NCBI GenBank assembly: GCA_030427485.1
Contig: JAUICG010000024.1
Coordinates: forward strand, 18,263-82,262
Length of the DNA stretch: 64,000 nt
Direction of reading: 5' to 3'
DNA from: Gammaproteobacteria bacterium
Lineage (GTDB): Bacteria > Pseudomonadota > Gammaproteobacteria > Pseudomonadales > Halieaceae
The notes beneath the pieces are model-generated. The model saw nothing but the letters and a program-made list of their open reading frames with translations, searched no databases and had not been told where the DNA came from. Within the stretch, counting starts at the first letter, position 1. Each line of letters begins with the position of its first letter. A program made the translations under genes and the position numbers. Below are positions 41,920 through 50,715 of the stretch, piece by piece.

Positions 41920-44196
41920 CTAGCGACTGTGCACAGTTTCAATGTCGGCATCATCGCCATTGCTGTGACAGACGTTACAGGCCTCAATCGCATTGTCAGC
42001 CTGCGCCTTCGTACCGTCAAATACCGCACCGCCGGTATCGGTCATATGGGCCCTGGCGACGTTATCATCGTGGCAGGAAGCACAGGTGGCAGCAAGGGGC
42101 GTGGTATAGGTCAGCCCGCCTTTGAGCGGCTGCGATTCGACCAGCGTTGGCAGGGTCTGCGTGCCGGGCAGGTGGCAGGCCTCGCAGTTCGACAAGTCGC
42201 CCGGGTATTGCAATTGCTCCCCGTCGTATCCCTTGTAAGGCACTTCCCTGATACCCGCGGCATGTATGCTGTGCACCAGCACCCGGAAGTCGGCACTGAC
42301 ATCAAAGCCCAGACCGGGCCCGTGGCAGCCAGCGCACAGACGGGGATTTTCCGCAGGGGTTGCGTGGAAACCGGCATGTCCGGAGTCGGTCATCGCCAGG
42401 CGATGGTGGCAACTGTCACACTTTTCGATGTCGACGACTTCCCTGCGCGGGGTGGCGCTTGAGGCCGTGCTGGGGAAAAACTTGATGACGCTGCCGATAG
42501 GCAAGCAATCCTCTGGCGTCTGGTTGATGGTGCTGTCGCAGTTGCCCAAGTCCTGATGGCCGAAGAGCATCACGGCAATCGTATCCTGACCGGCGACGAC
42601 CGGATCGGGCGAACTGACCTCAAAACGATTTCCGCCAAGGTTAACGCTATTTCGCTCACCGATGGTGAATTCGATATTGAGGGCGTCGAAACCGCTGATA
42701 CCGTCGTTATCAAAATCGGTGGCCGCATCCCAGGCAAAGCCCAGCCGGATTTTGCCCGGGAAGCTGAAAATGTCGATGGGTACACCATCGCGACTCAAAG
42801 TTACAATCACTTTCGGCTGCTGCCCGGGGCCGGTATCGGTGGCGCTTTCGACATTGAGGCTCAGGTTGCGGGCGGCCTCTTCATTTTCATCGCGATGGCG
42901 CTCTACGACATTGCTATGGCACTGCAGGCAGGGGCTGCTGCCGCCGCCGCCGTGACCGGTCTTGTCATCGTGGCAGGACTCGCAGGCCGCGCGGCCAGGG
43001 TAGGTGGCCCAGTCGTGCCCGTCCGGTGTGATAGCGGCAAGCGGCATCGGCAGGCCCTGTTCGGCGGCATAGTCAATGTCTTCCTGGCCAGCGTGACACC
43101 GGGTGCACTGGTTGGCATTTTGCGGGTAACTGACATGCGAGTAATTGTGCTCGCCGTTGCGGAAGCCCCAGATAACATAGTCCTCCCCGTCTTCGACACT
43201 GGGCAGGTTTTTGCTGAAGTGAATACGGTGTGCCATCACTTTCATATCGACGGTGTTAGTGCTGTTGGCGTCGCTGCTGTCGGGGTTGTGGCAGGTCATG
43301 CAGTAGCCGGTTGCGGTGCGGCTGCCGTGCACGGTCAGGACATCGTGGCAACTGTTGCAACTGGCATCGTCAACGATTTTCCGGGTGTGATAATCATTGT
43401 AGAAATTGTCGTTGAGGGAGGTGGCTTCTTCCCCGATAGCCGGATTGATCAGATCCTCGGGGACAAATTCGATACAGGGGTTGTTGCTTGTCGCCGCCAG
43501 GGAAAACTGCAGGCAGATCTGGTGCACCGTGGCGAGGTTGGCGGGATCACCCGGATCGGTGATCAGGGTGTAAGACCAGCTGCCATCGCTGTTTTGCTCC
43601 AGCGCGCCCCCGCTCTCCGTAGTGGCCTGGTGGGCGACGGTTTTACCAATCGCTGCTGCATTCTGCACTTTCAATGCGCTCTGAGGAATGCTGGCCGGGT
43701 CAGTGCTGTCAGTGAAGGTGGTACACCGATTGTTGCCGTCATCGATATCCGCCTGGCTACGGCAGACCGGGTCTTCGCTCCGACTGACATAGCTGGTCCA
43801 GTTGCTACTGTCGAAATCATCGGCCGTGGTGGTCAACCTGGCAAAGCTGGCCCGCAACATACTGCTATCAACGCCATTCACGGTAAGCGAACCGTTGGCT
43901 ATCAGGGTGAACGTCACAGTGGGGGGGCTGGCAAAGCTAATCCCGGTCATCGTGGCTACGACATTGTCGCTCGAACCCAGGTCAGCGGCATCCACCTCAT
44001 CTTCAGAGGGTATGGGTGGCAGGGGTGGCGGTGGCTCAACCGGCCCGTTGGGGGGTGGCGGCCCGGGCTCCACTCCTGCGGCGCTGTCACCACCGCCGCC
44101 ACCACCGCAGCCGCCCAGGGCGACAGCCAGGCAGATGATGCTGCTCGCCAGCCCGCTCTGCATTTGCCAAATCAAGGTCTTACTGCGCGCTAACAT
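41920..44196 (-). CDS. OmcA/MtrC-type decahaem surface lipoprotein cytochrome (copy 2)
   Basis: A 758-residue decahaem c-type cytochrome of the OmcA/MtrC family, which reduces extracellular acceptors at the outer cell surface. A lipobox (ALGGC, Cys30) is followed by a glycine run and a proline-rich linker (to about 65). The ten CxxCH sites fall in two groups of five: Cys280, 299, 364, 405, 423 and Cys593, 621, 671, 705, 740, with beta-rich domains before each group, the MtrC layout. It lies 261 nt downstream of its paralogue, the largest gap in the cluster, so it may have its own promoter. Extra cysteines (145 and 158; 238 and 241) could form disulfides. Confidence 0.9.
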   Translation of the reverse strand: MLARSKTLIWQMQSGLASSIICLAVALGGCGGGGGGDSAAGVEPGPPPPNGPVEPPPPLPPIPSEDEVDAADLGSSDNVVATMTGISFASPPTVTFTLIANGSLTVNGVDSSMLRASFARLTTTADDFDSSNWTSYVSRSEDPVCRSQADIDDGNNRCTTFTDSTDPASIPQSALKVQNAAAIGKTVAHQATTESGGALEQNSDGSWSYTLITDPGDPANLATVHQICLQFSLAATSNNPCIEFVPEDLINPAIGEEATSLNDNFYNDYHTRKIVDDASCNSCHDVLTVHGSRTATGYCMTCHNPDSSDANSTNTVDMKVMAHRIHFSKNLPSVEDGEDYVIWGFRNGEHNYSHVSYPQNANQCTRCHAGQEDIDYAAEQGLPMPLAAITPDGHDWATYPGRAACESCHDDKTGHGGGGSSPCLQCHSNVVERHRDENEEAARNLSLNVESATDTGPGQQPKVIVTLSRDGVPIDIFSFPGKIRLGFAWDAATDFDNDGISGFDALNIEFTIGERNSVNLGGNRFEVSSPDPVVAGQDTIAVMLFGHQDLGNCDSTINQTPEDCLPIGSVIKFFPSTASSATPRREVVDIEKCDSCHHRLAMTDSGHAGFHATPAENPRLCAGCHGPGLGFDVSADFRVLVHSIHAAGIREVPYKGYDGEQLQYPGDLSNCEACHLPGTQTLPTLVESQPLKGGLTYTTPLAATCASCHDDNVARAHMTDTGGAVFDGTKAQADNAIEACNVCHSNGDDADIETVHSR

Positions 44197-44457
44197 AGTG
44201 TTTCACCCATCTGGTACTTATTTTGCCACAGCGTGTAGCTTCCTGTTCGTAGCACAAAGCAGTGGCAATTGTGCTTGCCGCAATTGTCCGGGTCGCGATA
44301 TTGCTGTCCAGAGCAACTTGAAATCCGGTTTTGAGCGTGTTTCGCACTCACATCCAAAAATTGCTCGCTTCACCGGATACAGCCCCAAGCAACACCATTG
44401 GACTGGAAGCACCTCCTCCCTGAGGGGGCCCCCACATCATTCGGTTGGCTATAATCC

Positions 44458-46722
44458 TCAGGGTATATCATGTACCTTGGTTACGTCGTAGTCCCGGCCC
44501 TCGCCGTGGCACACGCTACAGGTTTCGACCACTGTGCCGGCGTCAATCGCCGCCTGGGTGGTGCTGAAATTGCCGCCCTGCAAGGTCATATGCGATTTCG
44601 ATTCTGCGCTGTCGTGGCAACTGGAGCACACGGCGGAGACCGGCGTGACGACCGTGTCATCCACCGGGCTTTGTACATCGGCGCCGGTGTCGATGGTGGT
44701 CCCCAGTACCCCGGGAGGCAGCGGCAGGGTATACCCGTCACTCGCGTGGCAGGCTACACAATTCGCCAGGTTGCCCGGGTAGTGTACGGCCTCCTCGTCA
44801 TAGAGGTGACTGGAACCGCGGAAGCCGTAAACCTGCAGCGGGTTCTCGCGAATGCCGGCGGCGTGGATGCCATGGATCATCGTTTTGAAATCGATGGACT
44901 CTTCCGTCTTGCCATCCACGGGCGGGATGGAGGATGACGCCCTCACGTCGCGATCGGTATTGCGCGGGTTGTGGCAGGTGACGCAGCTATTGATATCGTC
45001 TGTGCGGTTGCTGCCGTGCAGACTCAATACCTGGTGGCAGGACAGGCAATTATCCAGTTCCACAGATGTTCTGCGGGGCACTGCCGTGCCGTCGGCTTCG
45101 TTGATGGAGAAGAACGAGTGCACATTGGTCAGCGGTACCGAGGTGGGCGATGCGCCCGGTTCCAGCGCCAGTGACAGGCGGCCTTCAACCGCGGCGGCGC
45201 CGCTGCCTTCGGCGGGGATGAACGGCTGCATGCTGCCGTCGGGTATCGCGACCGGCATGGTGACGCGGAAACTGCCGTCGCCGTTGGGCACCGCCGTGCT
45301 CAGCGCACTGGCGGAGACCGAACTGGCATTGTCGGCCTCGTTGCCGGTATTGGTATAGTCCGTGGTGCTCCACGCCGTGCGTACGTTGATAGACGCGCCG
45401 TTGAACACCGGGTCGGTGAGAATATCGTAGTCGTCGCCGGTTTGCGGATTGCTGATGCGGAAATTCACCGTGGGCATCTCGCCCTGCCCGGTATTATCCA
45501 CGGCGAGGATCTCCGCCATGAAGTCGGCGCTGGCCAGGGTGGTCAGTATCCGGTGACTATCCTGGATGCTGCCGGCAATTCCTCCAGTGGAGTGGCAGCT
45601 GTCGCAGTTGCTGTCGTCTTTCTGGCCACCAGCGTGACGCGAGAAATCCACATCGTCGTGGCAGCTGCCGCAGGCAGCCTGTGTGGCGTAGAGCGACCAG
45701 TTGTCTCCCTGGGACGTTTCCGTCAGCTCGTAGTCCAGGTCTGCACCCGTGGCAGTACCCACGTGACAGTTTACGCAGTTGCGGATGTCCTGTGGGTAGT
45801 GCACGTTTGAATAATCGTGCGGAGAATTGCGGAAGCCGTAAATCACGTAGGGTTCGCCCATTTGCACGCTGGGCAGGTTCGCACCCCTGTGAATCTTGTG
45901 GATCATCACTTTGAGATCGACGGTATTGGTGCTGTCGGGGTCGACCGAGCCAGCGTTGTGGCAGGTGACGCAGTATTTGATCTCGCGGCGTCCGCCGCCG
46001 TGAATTGCCAAGGGGTCGTGGCATCGGTTGCAGTTGGCGGTAGCCGCAATATCCATGGTGAAGATACCGTCGGTGGCGCCGGTAGCAGGTATCCAGTCAC
46101 GGTTGGGGTTGGCTTTGCCTGGCGCGTTGTCAAACTGGATAGCGACACGATGCGTGAGATTGGGGTCATAGCTGAGGTCAAGTCCTTCGACAGTGGCCTG
46201 GTCGAGGACATCTGCGGGCAGGTTGGTCAGGCTGGTAGCATAGCGGTAGCTGTACATACCCTCACCGAGGTTGGTGAACGCGCCCTCGCGCTCATAGGTG
46301 CCCTGCAACTGCGGTACCGTGCCACTACCGACCTCGGGTTCGGCCACGACATTAATGTATGATTGCCAGGTGCCGGTGGAACTGCCCAGCGTACTGGTTT
46401 CGAGTTTGGCTACGACGAAGCGCACATCATCGACGGTCAGGTCAGTGATTGCGACATTGTTTTCATCGCTGAGTTGGAACTGGATAAGCGGCTGCATATC
46501 CGCATTCAGCGTGGCCTCCGTGATGAACGCATTCAGTACCGCTGCCTCCGCGTAGGGATTCGCAGAAGGAGTGGGTGGAAGAGGCGGAGGCTCTACAGGT
46601 TGGTTGGGAGGTGCAGGCCCGGGTTCCACGCCGGATGCGCTGTTGCCACCGCCGCCACCGCCACAGGCGACGAGGAAGCCGACCAGGCCTGCCAATAACC
46701 AGGCGCGTGTAAACTTGTACAT
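44458..46722 (-). CDS. OmcA/MtrC-type decahaem surface lipoprotein cytochrome (copy 1)
   Basis: A 754-residue decahaem cytochrome of the OmcA/MtrC family. From ATG 46722, with GGGAGAG upstream, it has a lipobox (FLVAC, Cys20), a glycine run and the same proline-rich linker as the next gene. CxxCH sites are at Cys231, 251, 316, 351, 373 and Cys559, 580, 655, 699, 735, five plus five. It follows mtrB by 19 nt in the same operon, the position of the surface cytochrome that plugs into the MtrAB porin complex. The upstream frame extension (16 codons) overlaps mtrB and is not used. Confidence 0.9.
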   Translation of the reverse strand: MYKFTRAWLLAGLVGFLVACGGGGGGNSASGVEPGPAPPNQPVEPPPLPPTPSANPYAEAAVLNAFITEATLNADMQPLIQFQLSDENNVAITDLTVDDVRFVVAKLETSTLGSSTGTWQSYINVVAEPEVGSGTVPQLQGTYEREGAFTNLGEGMYSYRYATSLTNLPADVLDQATVEGLDLSYDPNLTHRVAIQFDNAPGKANPNRDWIPATGATDGIFTMDIAATANCNRCHDPLAIHGGGRREIKYCVTCHNAGSVDPDSTNTVDLKVMIHKIHRGANLPSVQMGEPYVIYGFRNSPHDYSNVHYPQDIRNCVNCHVGTATGADLDYELTETSQGDNWSLYATQAACGSCHDDVDFSRHAGGQKDDSNCDSCHSTGGIAGSIQDSHRILTTLASADFMAEILAVDNTGQGEMPTVNFRISNPQTGDDYDILTDPVFNGASINVRTAWSTTDYTNTGNEADNASSVSASALSTAVPNGDGSFRVTMPVAIPDGSMQPFIPAEGSGAAAVEGRLSLALEPGASPTSVPLTNVHSFFSINEADGTAVPRRTSVELDNCLSCHQVLSLHGSNRTDDINSCVTCHNPRNTDRDVRASSSIPPVDGKTEESIDFKTMIHGIHAAGIRENPLQVYGFRGSSHLYDEEAVHYPGNLANCVACHASDGYTLPLPPGVLGTTIDTGADVQSPVDDTVVTPVSAVCSSCHDSAESKSHMTLQGGNFSTTQAAIDAGTVVETCSVCHGEGRDYDVTKVHDIP

Positions 46723-46741
46723 GCTCTTGCTCTCCCGGGCG

Positions 46742-49024
46742 CTACTGCCAGCTGTAAATAACGGATGCACCCAAATAGTGAATATCTTCGTTCGGATTGC
46801 TTTGACCGAAGGTCAGCACTTTGCCGATGGTGTTAGCCTGCACATCGTCCCAGGACCAGTCATCGGTCTTGTAGCTGTAGAACTGGTAGTCCAGTTGCAG
46901 CGACAGGTCGTCGCGCAGGCGCCAGATGCCGCTGGCTTGCAGGTGGTGCAAACGGGTATCCACATCCGGCAGGTCCGTGGCGCTGACAGTAGCGCCTGGC
47001 TGGGTGCTCAGGTTCTGCTCGCTGCGGGTGTCGACATAGCTGTAATCGAGTGTCAGTTCCACGTCCGGCGCCACCTGCCACTGCAGGTTGGCGCCCAGCG
47101 TGACGCTGCTGTCGGTACCGCTGCCCTGCCAGTCCTGCTGCGGGTCGCTGGCCTGCGGCAGGGGCGGGTAGATCGCGAATGCGTTTTTCTCCGGGCCGCC
47201 GCGGAAGGCGCGGCTGTACTGGTCAGTCTCGTAGCGGTCATAGCCGCTGTACGCGGTGGCCGACAGAGTGTCGGACATCGCATAGCTGACGCTGAACTGG
47301 CCGCGGTACCACTCGGCCTCGGTCAGTCCCAGGTCGCTGGCGTCGTAGTCGTCATCACGCCACAGCAGGTTCAGGTTCAGGTTCCAGCGCGCAGCGGGCA
47401 GGTAGCTGAAATCGGCGGTACTCTCCCAGCGCTCGCGGTTGGCCATGTAGTATTTCATCAGCAGCGGGTGCGTGATGTAGCGCTGGTCATCGGGTGTGGC
47501 GTTGATCAGTTGGGTGTCGAGCAGTGCATAGTAAGCCTGCGCCCATTCATAATCGTCCGCCGCGCGATCGCCGTATTCGAGCTTCAAGCGGCTGGTGAAG
47601 TTGGACCACGGCTGTATACGGTAGCCGAGGGTATAGCGGTCTTCCTCGGTTTTTTCCACCGGGGCATTGCGCCGCTTCACCTCCTCGTAGGCATACTCGA
47701 AGCTCAACCTGCTGCGCAGCGGCAGACGATAACTCGCCTCGGCGCCGGCGGTCTGCGTGGTGTAGTCGTGATCGGTGTTGTACACCGTCATCGGCGAGTC
47801 GGGCTGGTTGCTGCCGTCACCGCGCACGTACAGGTAGCCATCGCGCTCGATATCGTAGTCGCGATCGCGCAGTTTGTAGAACACCTCGGTGCTCAGTTTC
47901 GGTAGCGGGTTCCACAGCAGGCGGACATTGGCCGTACTGGTGTCGACATCGCCGCCGAAATCACTGCGCGGTTCGGACACAGTCACCAGCAGCGCCTCGT
48001 TGACCGTGTAGGGTGCATAGTCCTGATCCTGGGATGCGACCGCATAGCTGCCGTCGAACTGCAGGCGCAGACTGGGCGAGAACAGGTAGCTGCCCGTCAG
48101 TCGTCCGCTGGTCTGGTCGTTGTCCGGCGCCAGGCCCAGGCCGCCGGTGCCGTAGGGGTAGCGGACATCGGGTCCGTAGGAACTGTAGGGGTTCTGCCAA
48201 ATCAGCAATTCATCGTCATTGTCAAATTTCGAATAGGCCAATTGTCCGTTCAGGTGCAGGCGGTCGGCATCGTAGGCCACGCCGATGTCGAACTCAGTGG
48301 TGCCGTAATCAACCGGTGTACGCAGCAGCACAGCATCTGCGCTGGAACCGTCGATATAGATACCCGCGCCTGCATCGCCATGCCCCTCCTTGTGCTCATA
48401 GGACAGGTTGCTGCTCACGCTCCAGTGCTCGTCGATCCGGGCGTCGATGGCCATAAAGGCCTTGTCGCGATCCAGCACGCGGTCGAAATCGCGCAGGCTG
48501 CCGTCCAGCGCGAGGAATTCATTGGTGGTCTGGCCGCTTACCCAGTTGGTCGGCAGATACTGCGTCACATTGCCGCGGAAAGGTGTCTGCCCGCTGTCGT
48601 TGCGCACCTGCTGTTGTGAATCGAAACCCAGGGTGATGCGCAGGCGGTCCGCGCTGCCCCAGATCGCCTTGCCCTCGCGGGTATCCAGACCCATATCGGA
48701 GAGTGACACCTGCCAGTAATTGTCGCCGCTGTGAAAATCCCGCCAGCGCAGGTCGGCGATCGCGCTCGGCCCCTGTTGGCTCAGGCCGTTGTACTGGCCG
48801 AACATGTAGTTGTCATCGCTGGTATAGCCCAGCCCGAGGCGAACCGCGTTGGCGCCGTCCGCATCCCAGCCGGATTGCGCGGGCCTTGCCTGCAGTCCCA
48901 GTGGGACATACTGATCGCGCTCGCCGCTGTCCGTTTGGGCGTCTTCAGACGAGGCGGCAGCCGCCGACAGCGCGAGCAGGCTGGCGGCTGTGACGGGCAG
49001 TAATTGACGGCGGCGCTTGTTCAT
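46742..49024 (-). CDS. mtrB: MtrB/PioB-type outer-membrane porin of a decahaem conduit
   Basis: A 760-residue outer-membrane beta barrel of the MtrB/PioB family, the sheath that lets the decahaem MtrA cross the outer membrane and contact the surface cytochrome. A signal peptide ends near residue 24. Alternating strands with aromatic girdles fill the rest, and it ends IHYLGASVIYSWQ, a typical barrel C terminus. The mature protein has no cysteine, whereas Shewanella MtrB has an N-terminal CxxC. Its ATG overlaps the mtrA stop (ATGA), so the two are coupled. Confidence 0.88.
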   Translation of the reverse strand: MNKRRRQLLPVTAASLLALSAAAASSEDAQTDSGERDQYVPLGLQARPAQSGWDADGANAVRLGLGYTSDDNYMFGQYNGLSQQGPSAIADLRWRDFHSGDNYWQVSLSDMGLDTREGKAIWGSADRLRITLGFDSQQQVRNDSGQTPFRGNVTQYLPTNWVSGQTTNEFLALDGSLRDFDRVLDRDKAFMAIDARIDEHWSVSSNLSYEHKEGHGDAGAGIYIDGSSADAVLLRTPVDYGTTEFDIGVAYDADRLHLNGQLAYSKFDNDDELLIWQNPYSSYGPDVRYPYGTGGLGLAPDNDQTSGRLTGSYLFSPSLRLQFDGSYAVASQDQDYAPYTVNEALLVTVSEPRSDFGGDVDTSTANVRLLWNPLPKLSTEVFYKLRDRDYDIERDGYLYVRGDGSNQPDSPMTVYNTDHDYTTQTAGAEASYRLPLRSRLSFEYAYEEVKRRNAPVEKTEEDRYTLGYRIQPWSNFTSRLKLEYGDRAADDYEWAQAYYALLDTQLINATPDDQRYITHPLLMKYYMANRERWESTADFSYLPAARWNLNLNLLWRDDDYDASDLGLTEAEWYRGQFSVSYAMSDTLSATAYSGYDRYETDQYSRAFRGGPEKNAFAIYPPLPQASDPQQDWQGSGTDSSVTLGANLQWQVAPDVELTLDYSYVDTRSEQNLSTQPGATVSATDLPDVDTRLHHLQASGIWRLRDDLSLQLDYQFYSYKTDDWSWDDVQANTIGKVLTFGQSNPNEDIHYLGASVIYSWQ

Positions 49025-49902
49025 CGTGTCAGCCGTGCCCCCGATGGATGGTTGGAGCCGTGTACCTGGCTGTGGCAGTTCAGGCAGTTCTTGCCCAGCA
49101 GGTTCTGGTTGGCGGAGCCACCCGGCAGGCCTTCACTGCCGTACGGAACGCTGGGATGGAAAGCCGCCGCGTGACACTGCTGGCACAGTGCGGGGCCGCG
49201 CGCGGTGAGCAAACGCTCATTGACCGAGCCATGCGGGCGGTGGCACAGCGCACAGTCTTCAGCCGCGGGGGGGTGTTCCCACAGGAAGGGGCCGCGTTTG
49301 TCCTGGTGGCAGCTGAAGCAGTTGTCATTCAGCGTGACCTCATTTAGCGCCGCTTCCCCGAGGCTGCCGTGCGGGTTGTGGCAGTCGACGCAGTCTGTCT
49401 TGCCCTCGGAGATGGGGTGGCGTGATGGCAGTTGCAGTTCGGCGCGCACCTGGGTATGGCAGTTCAGGCACAGCGCCTGTGCCCCGTCATCGCCCATGAC
49501 CGGATCCTGCGGCGTGTGTGACTGGTGGCAGTCGCTGCAGGCGAGGTTCTCCTGCTGGTGGGCGCTGCCCACCCAATGTATTTGCGCCTTGTTGTCGTGG
49601 CAGCCCTGGCAGCTGGCATTGCGGGTATCCACGTCAGAGGTCCAGAGGGGGCCAAAACTGATGTCCACGGGCTGTTTCTTGCCCCGCCTATCGTGCTTTT
49701 CACTGGGCCCGTGACAGGCCGTGCAGGCGTTTGCACCACCGCCGTTGATTGCGCCGTGCACCGTCTTGAACACCTGGTGCACGGTGGACTCATCTCCCTG
49801 AGTGTGGCAATCCAGGCATCCGGGTTCACTCTGCGCCCACGCCGCCGCGCACAGCAGTGCCGCGCAAAGAACCACTATCGCCTTGAGACCGTCTATTGCC
49901 AT
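49021..49902 (-). CDS. mtrA: MtrA/DmsE-type decahaem periplasmic cytochrome
   Basis: A decahaem c-type cytochrome of the MtrA/DmsE/PioA family, the electron wire inside the MtrB barrel. From ATG 49902 it has 293 residues: a signal peptide (to about AWA-Q24) and ten CxxCH motifs evenly spaced from Cys29 to the C terminus, the MtrA pattern. A GTG at 49929 is in frame, and neither start has a strong ribosome site. It is followed directly by mtrB and preceded by the tetrahaem gene (136-nt gap). Confidence 0.9.
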   Translation of the reverse strand: MAIDGLKAIVVLCAALLCAAAWAQSEPGCLDCHTQGDESTVHQVFKTVHGAINGGGANACTACHGPSEKHDRRGKKQPVDISFGPLWTSDVDTRNASCQGCHDNKAQIHWVGSAHQQENLACSDCHQSHTPQDPVMGDDGAQALCLNCHTQVRAELQLPSRHPISEGKTDCVDCHNPHGSLGEAALNEVTLNDNCFSCHQDKRGPFLWEHPPAAEDCALCHRPHGSVNERLLTARGPALCQQCHAAAFHPSVPYGSEGLPGGSANQNLLGKNCLNCHSQVHGSNHPSGARLTR

Positions 49903-50038
49903 AACGCCGATACGTAACAAAGTGCACACCTACAGTTTTTTTAGTATCTGATACCCGTGCCCTGTATTGCACTCACCCGATGGAATTACTGCTTCAGTTA
50001 TTGATCCATGTCAAGGTTGCGATTGCCAGCCCGGATTG

Positions 50039-50599
50039 TCAGCTCTGGGGGTGAGCGATTCCAGCGTGGCAGTCGATACAGGATTTCTCCTTCATGCGCT
50101 CGGGCTTGTGAAAGCGCTGTGCCATTCTGCCCTGCAAATCCGGTTTCATGCGCTCCATATCGTGGCAATTGCGGCACTCCTGTGAGTCGTTCGCCTGCAG
50201 CCGCGCGATTTCCCGGGCTTTCATTGCGGGCAGGTGGGCCGCGTACTTCTCAGGTGTGTCGATAATCCCGGTCATGGTACCCCACACTTCCCTGGCAGCC
50301 TCTACCTTGCGGATCATTTTGGGCACGAATTCTTTTGGCAGGTGGCAGTCGGAGCAAGTGGCCGTTACCCCGGTGCGGTTGCTGAAGTGGGGTGTGGTCT
50401 GCAATTGCGCATAGGGCGTTTCCATTTCATGGCAACTGACGCAGAACTCCTCGGTGCTGGTGGCGTGCATGGTGGCGTCAAAGGCGAGGATGCCGATCAC
50501 GCCAAGTACGATGCCCAATCCCAGCAGCGTGAGCACGGAGAGCGAGGCGGAGGGACTGCGCAGTGTGTTGAACCAACGCTTGCGGGGAGTGTCGTCCAT
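50039..50599 (-). CDS. NapC/NirT-type tetrahaem quinol dehydrogenase (CymA-like)
   Basis: A 186-residue membrane-anchored tetrahaem cytochrome of the NapC/NirT family, which oxidises menaquinol or ubiquinol and passes electrons to periplasmic cytochromes. One N-terminal transmembrane helix (about residues 20-40) precedes four CxxCH sites (Cys53, 82, 142, 174). In Shewanella the equivalent CymA feeds MtrA. It is the first gene of the apparent cytochrome operon. ATG 50599 is chosen over the in-frame TTG 50605. Confidence 0.88.
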   Translation of the reverse strand: MDDTPRKRWFNTLRSPSASLSVLTLLGLGIVLGVIGILAFDATMHATSTEEFCVSCHEMETPYAQLQTTPHFSNRTGVTATCSDCHLPKEFVPKMIRKVEAAREVWGTMTGIIDTPEKYAAHLPAMKAREIARLQANDSQECRNCHDMERMKPDLQGRMAQRFHKPERMKEKSCIDCHAGIAHPQS

Positions 50600-50638
50600 G
50601 TTCAATCTCTTTTGCTATGTACCACTCTGCAGGACCAA

Positions 50639-50667
50639 ACGATAGCGAGCCAGCAGACTACTTGCAA
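50639..50667 (-). promoter_or_regulatory. Candidate promoter of the cytochrome operon
   Basis: On the reverse strand TTGCAA (50662-50667), a 17-nt spacer and TATCGT (50639-50644), about 40 nt before the CymA-like gene. Each hexamer matches 4 of 6 consensus bases. Confidence 0.35.
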
Positions 50668-50715
50668 CATCCGGCGCCGAAATTTTTCTGTCGCGGGCAA
50701 ATTTACACCATTAGC

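Noticed and set aside
42556..44193. A 545-codon open frame on the forward strand opposite the decahaem gene
   Set aside because: It is the antisense shadow of a real, motif-rich decahaem cytochrome. Its protein is low in complexity and has no family features; long antisense frames are common in GC-rich coding DNA.
44426..44435. GGGGGCCCCC downstream of the first decahaem gene as a terminator
   Set aside because: It has no loop and no T-run; it cannot form a normal terminator hairpin.
46571..47905. A 444-codon forward open frame opposite mtrB and the cytochrome gene
   Set aside because: It crosses two real reverse-strand genes and their boundary, with a protein of biased composition and no recognisable domain.
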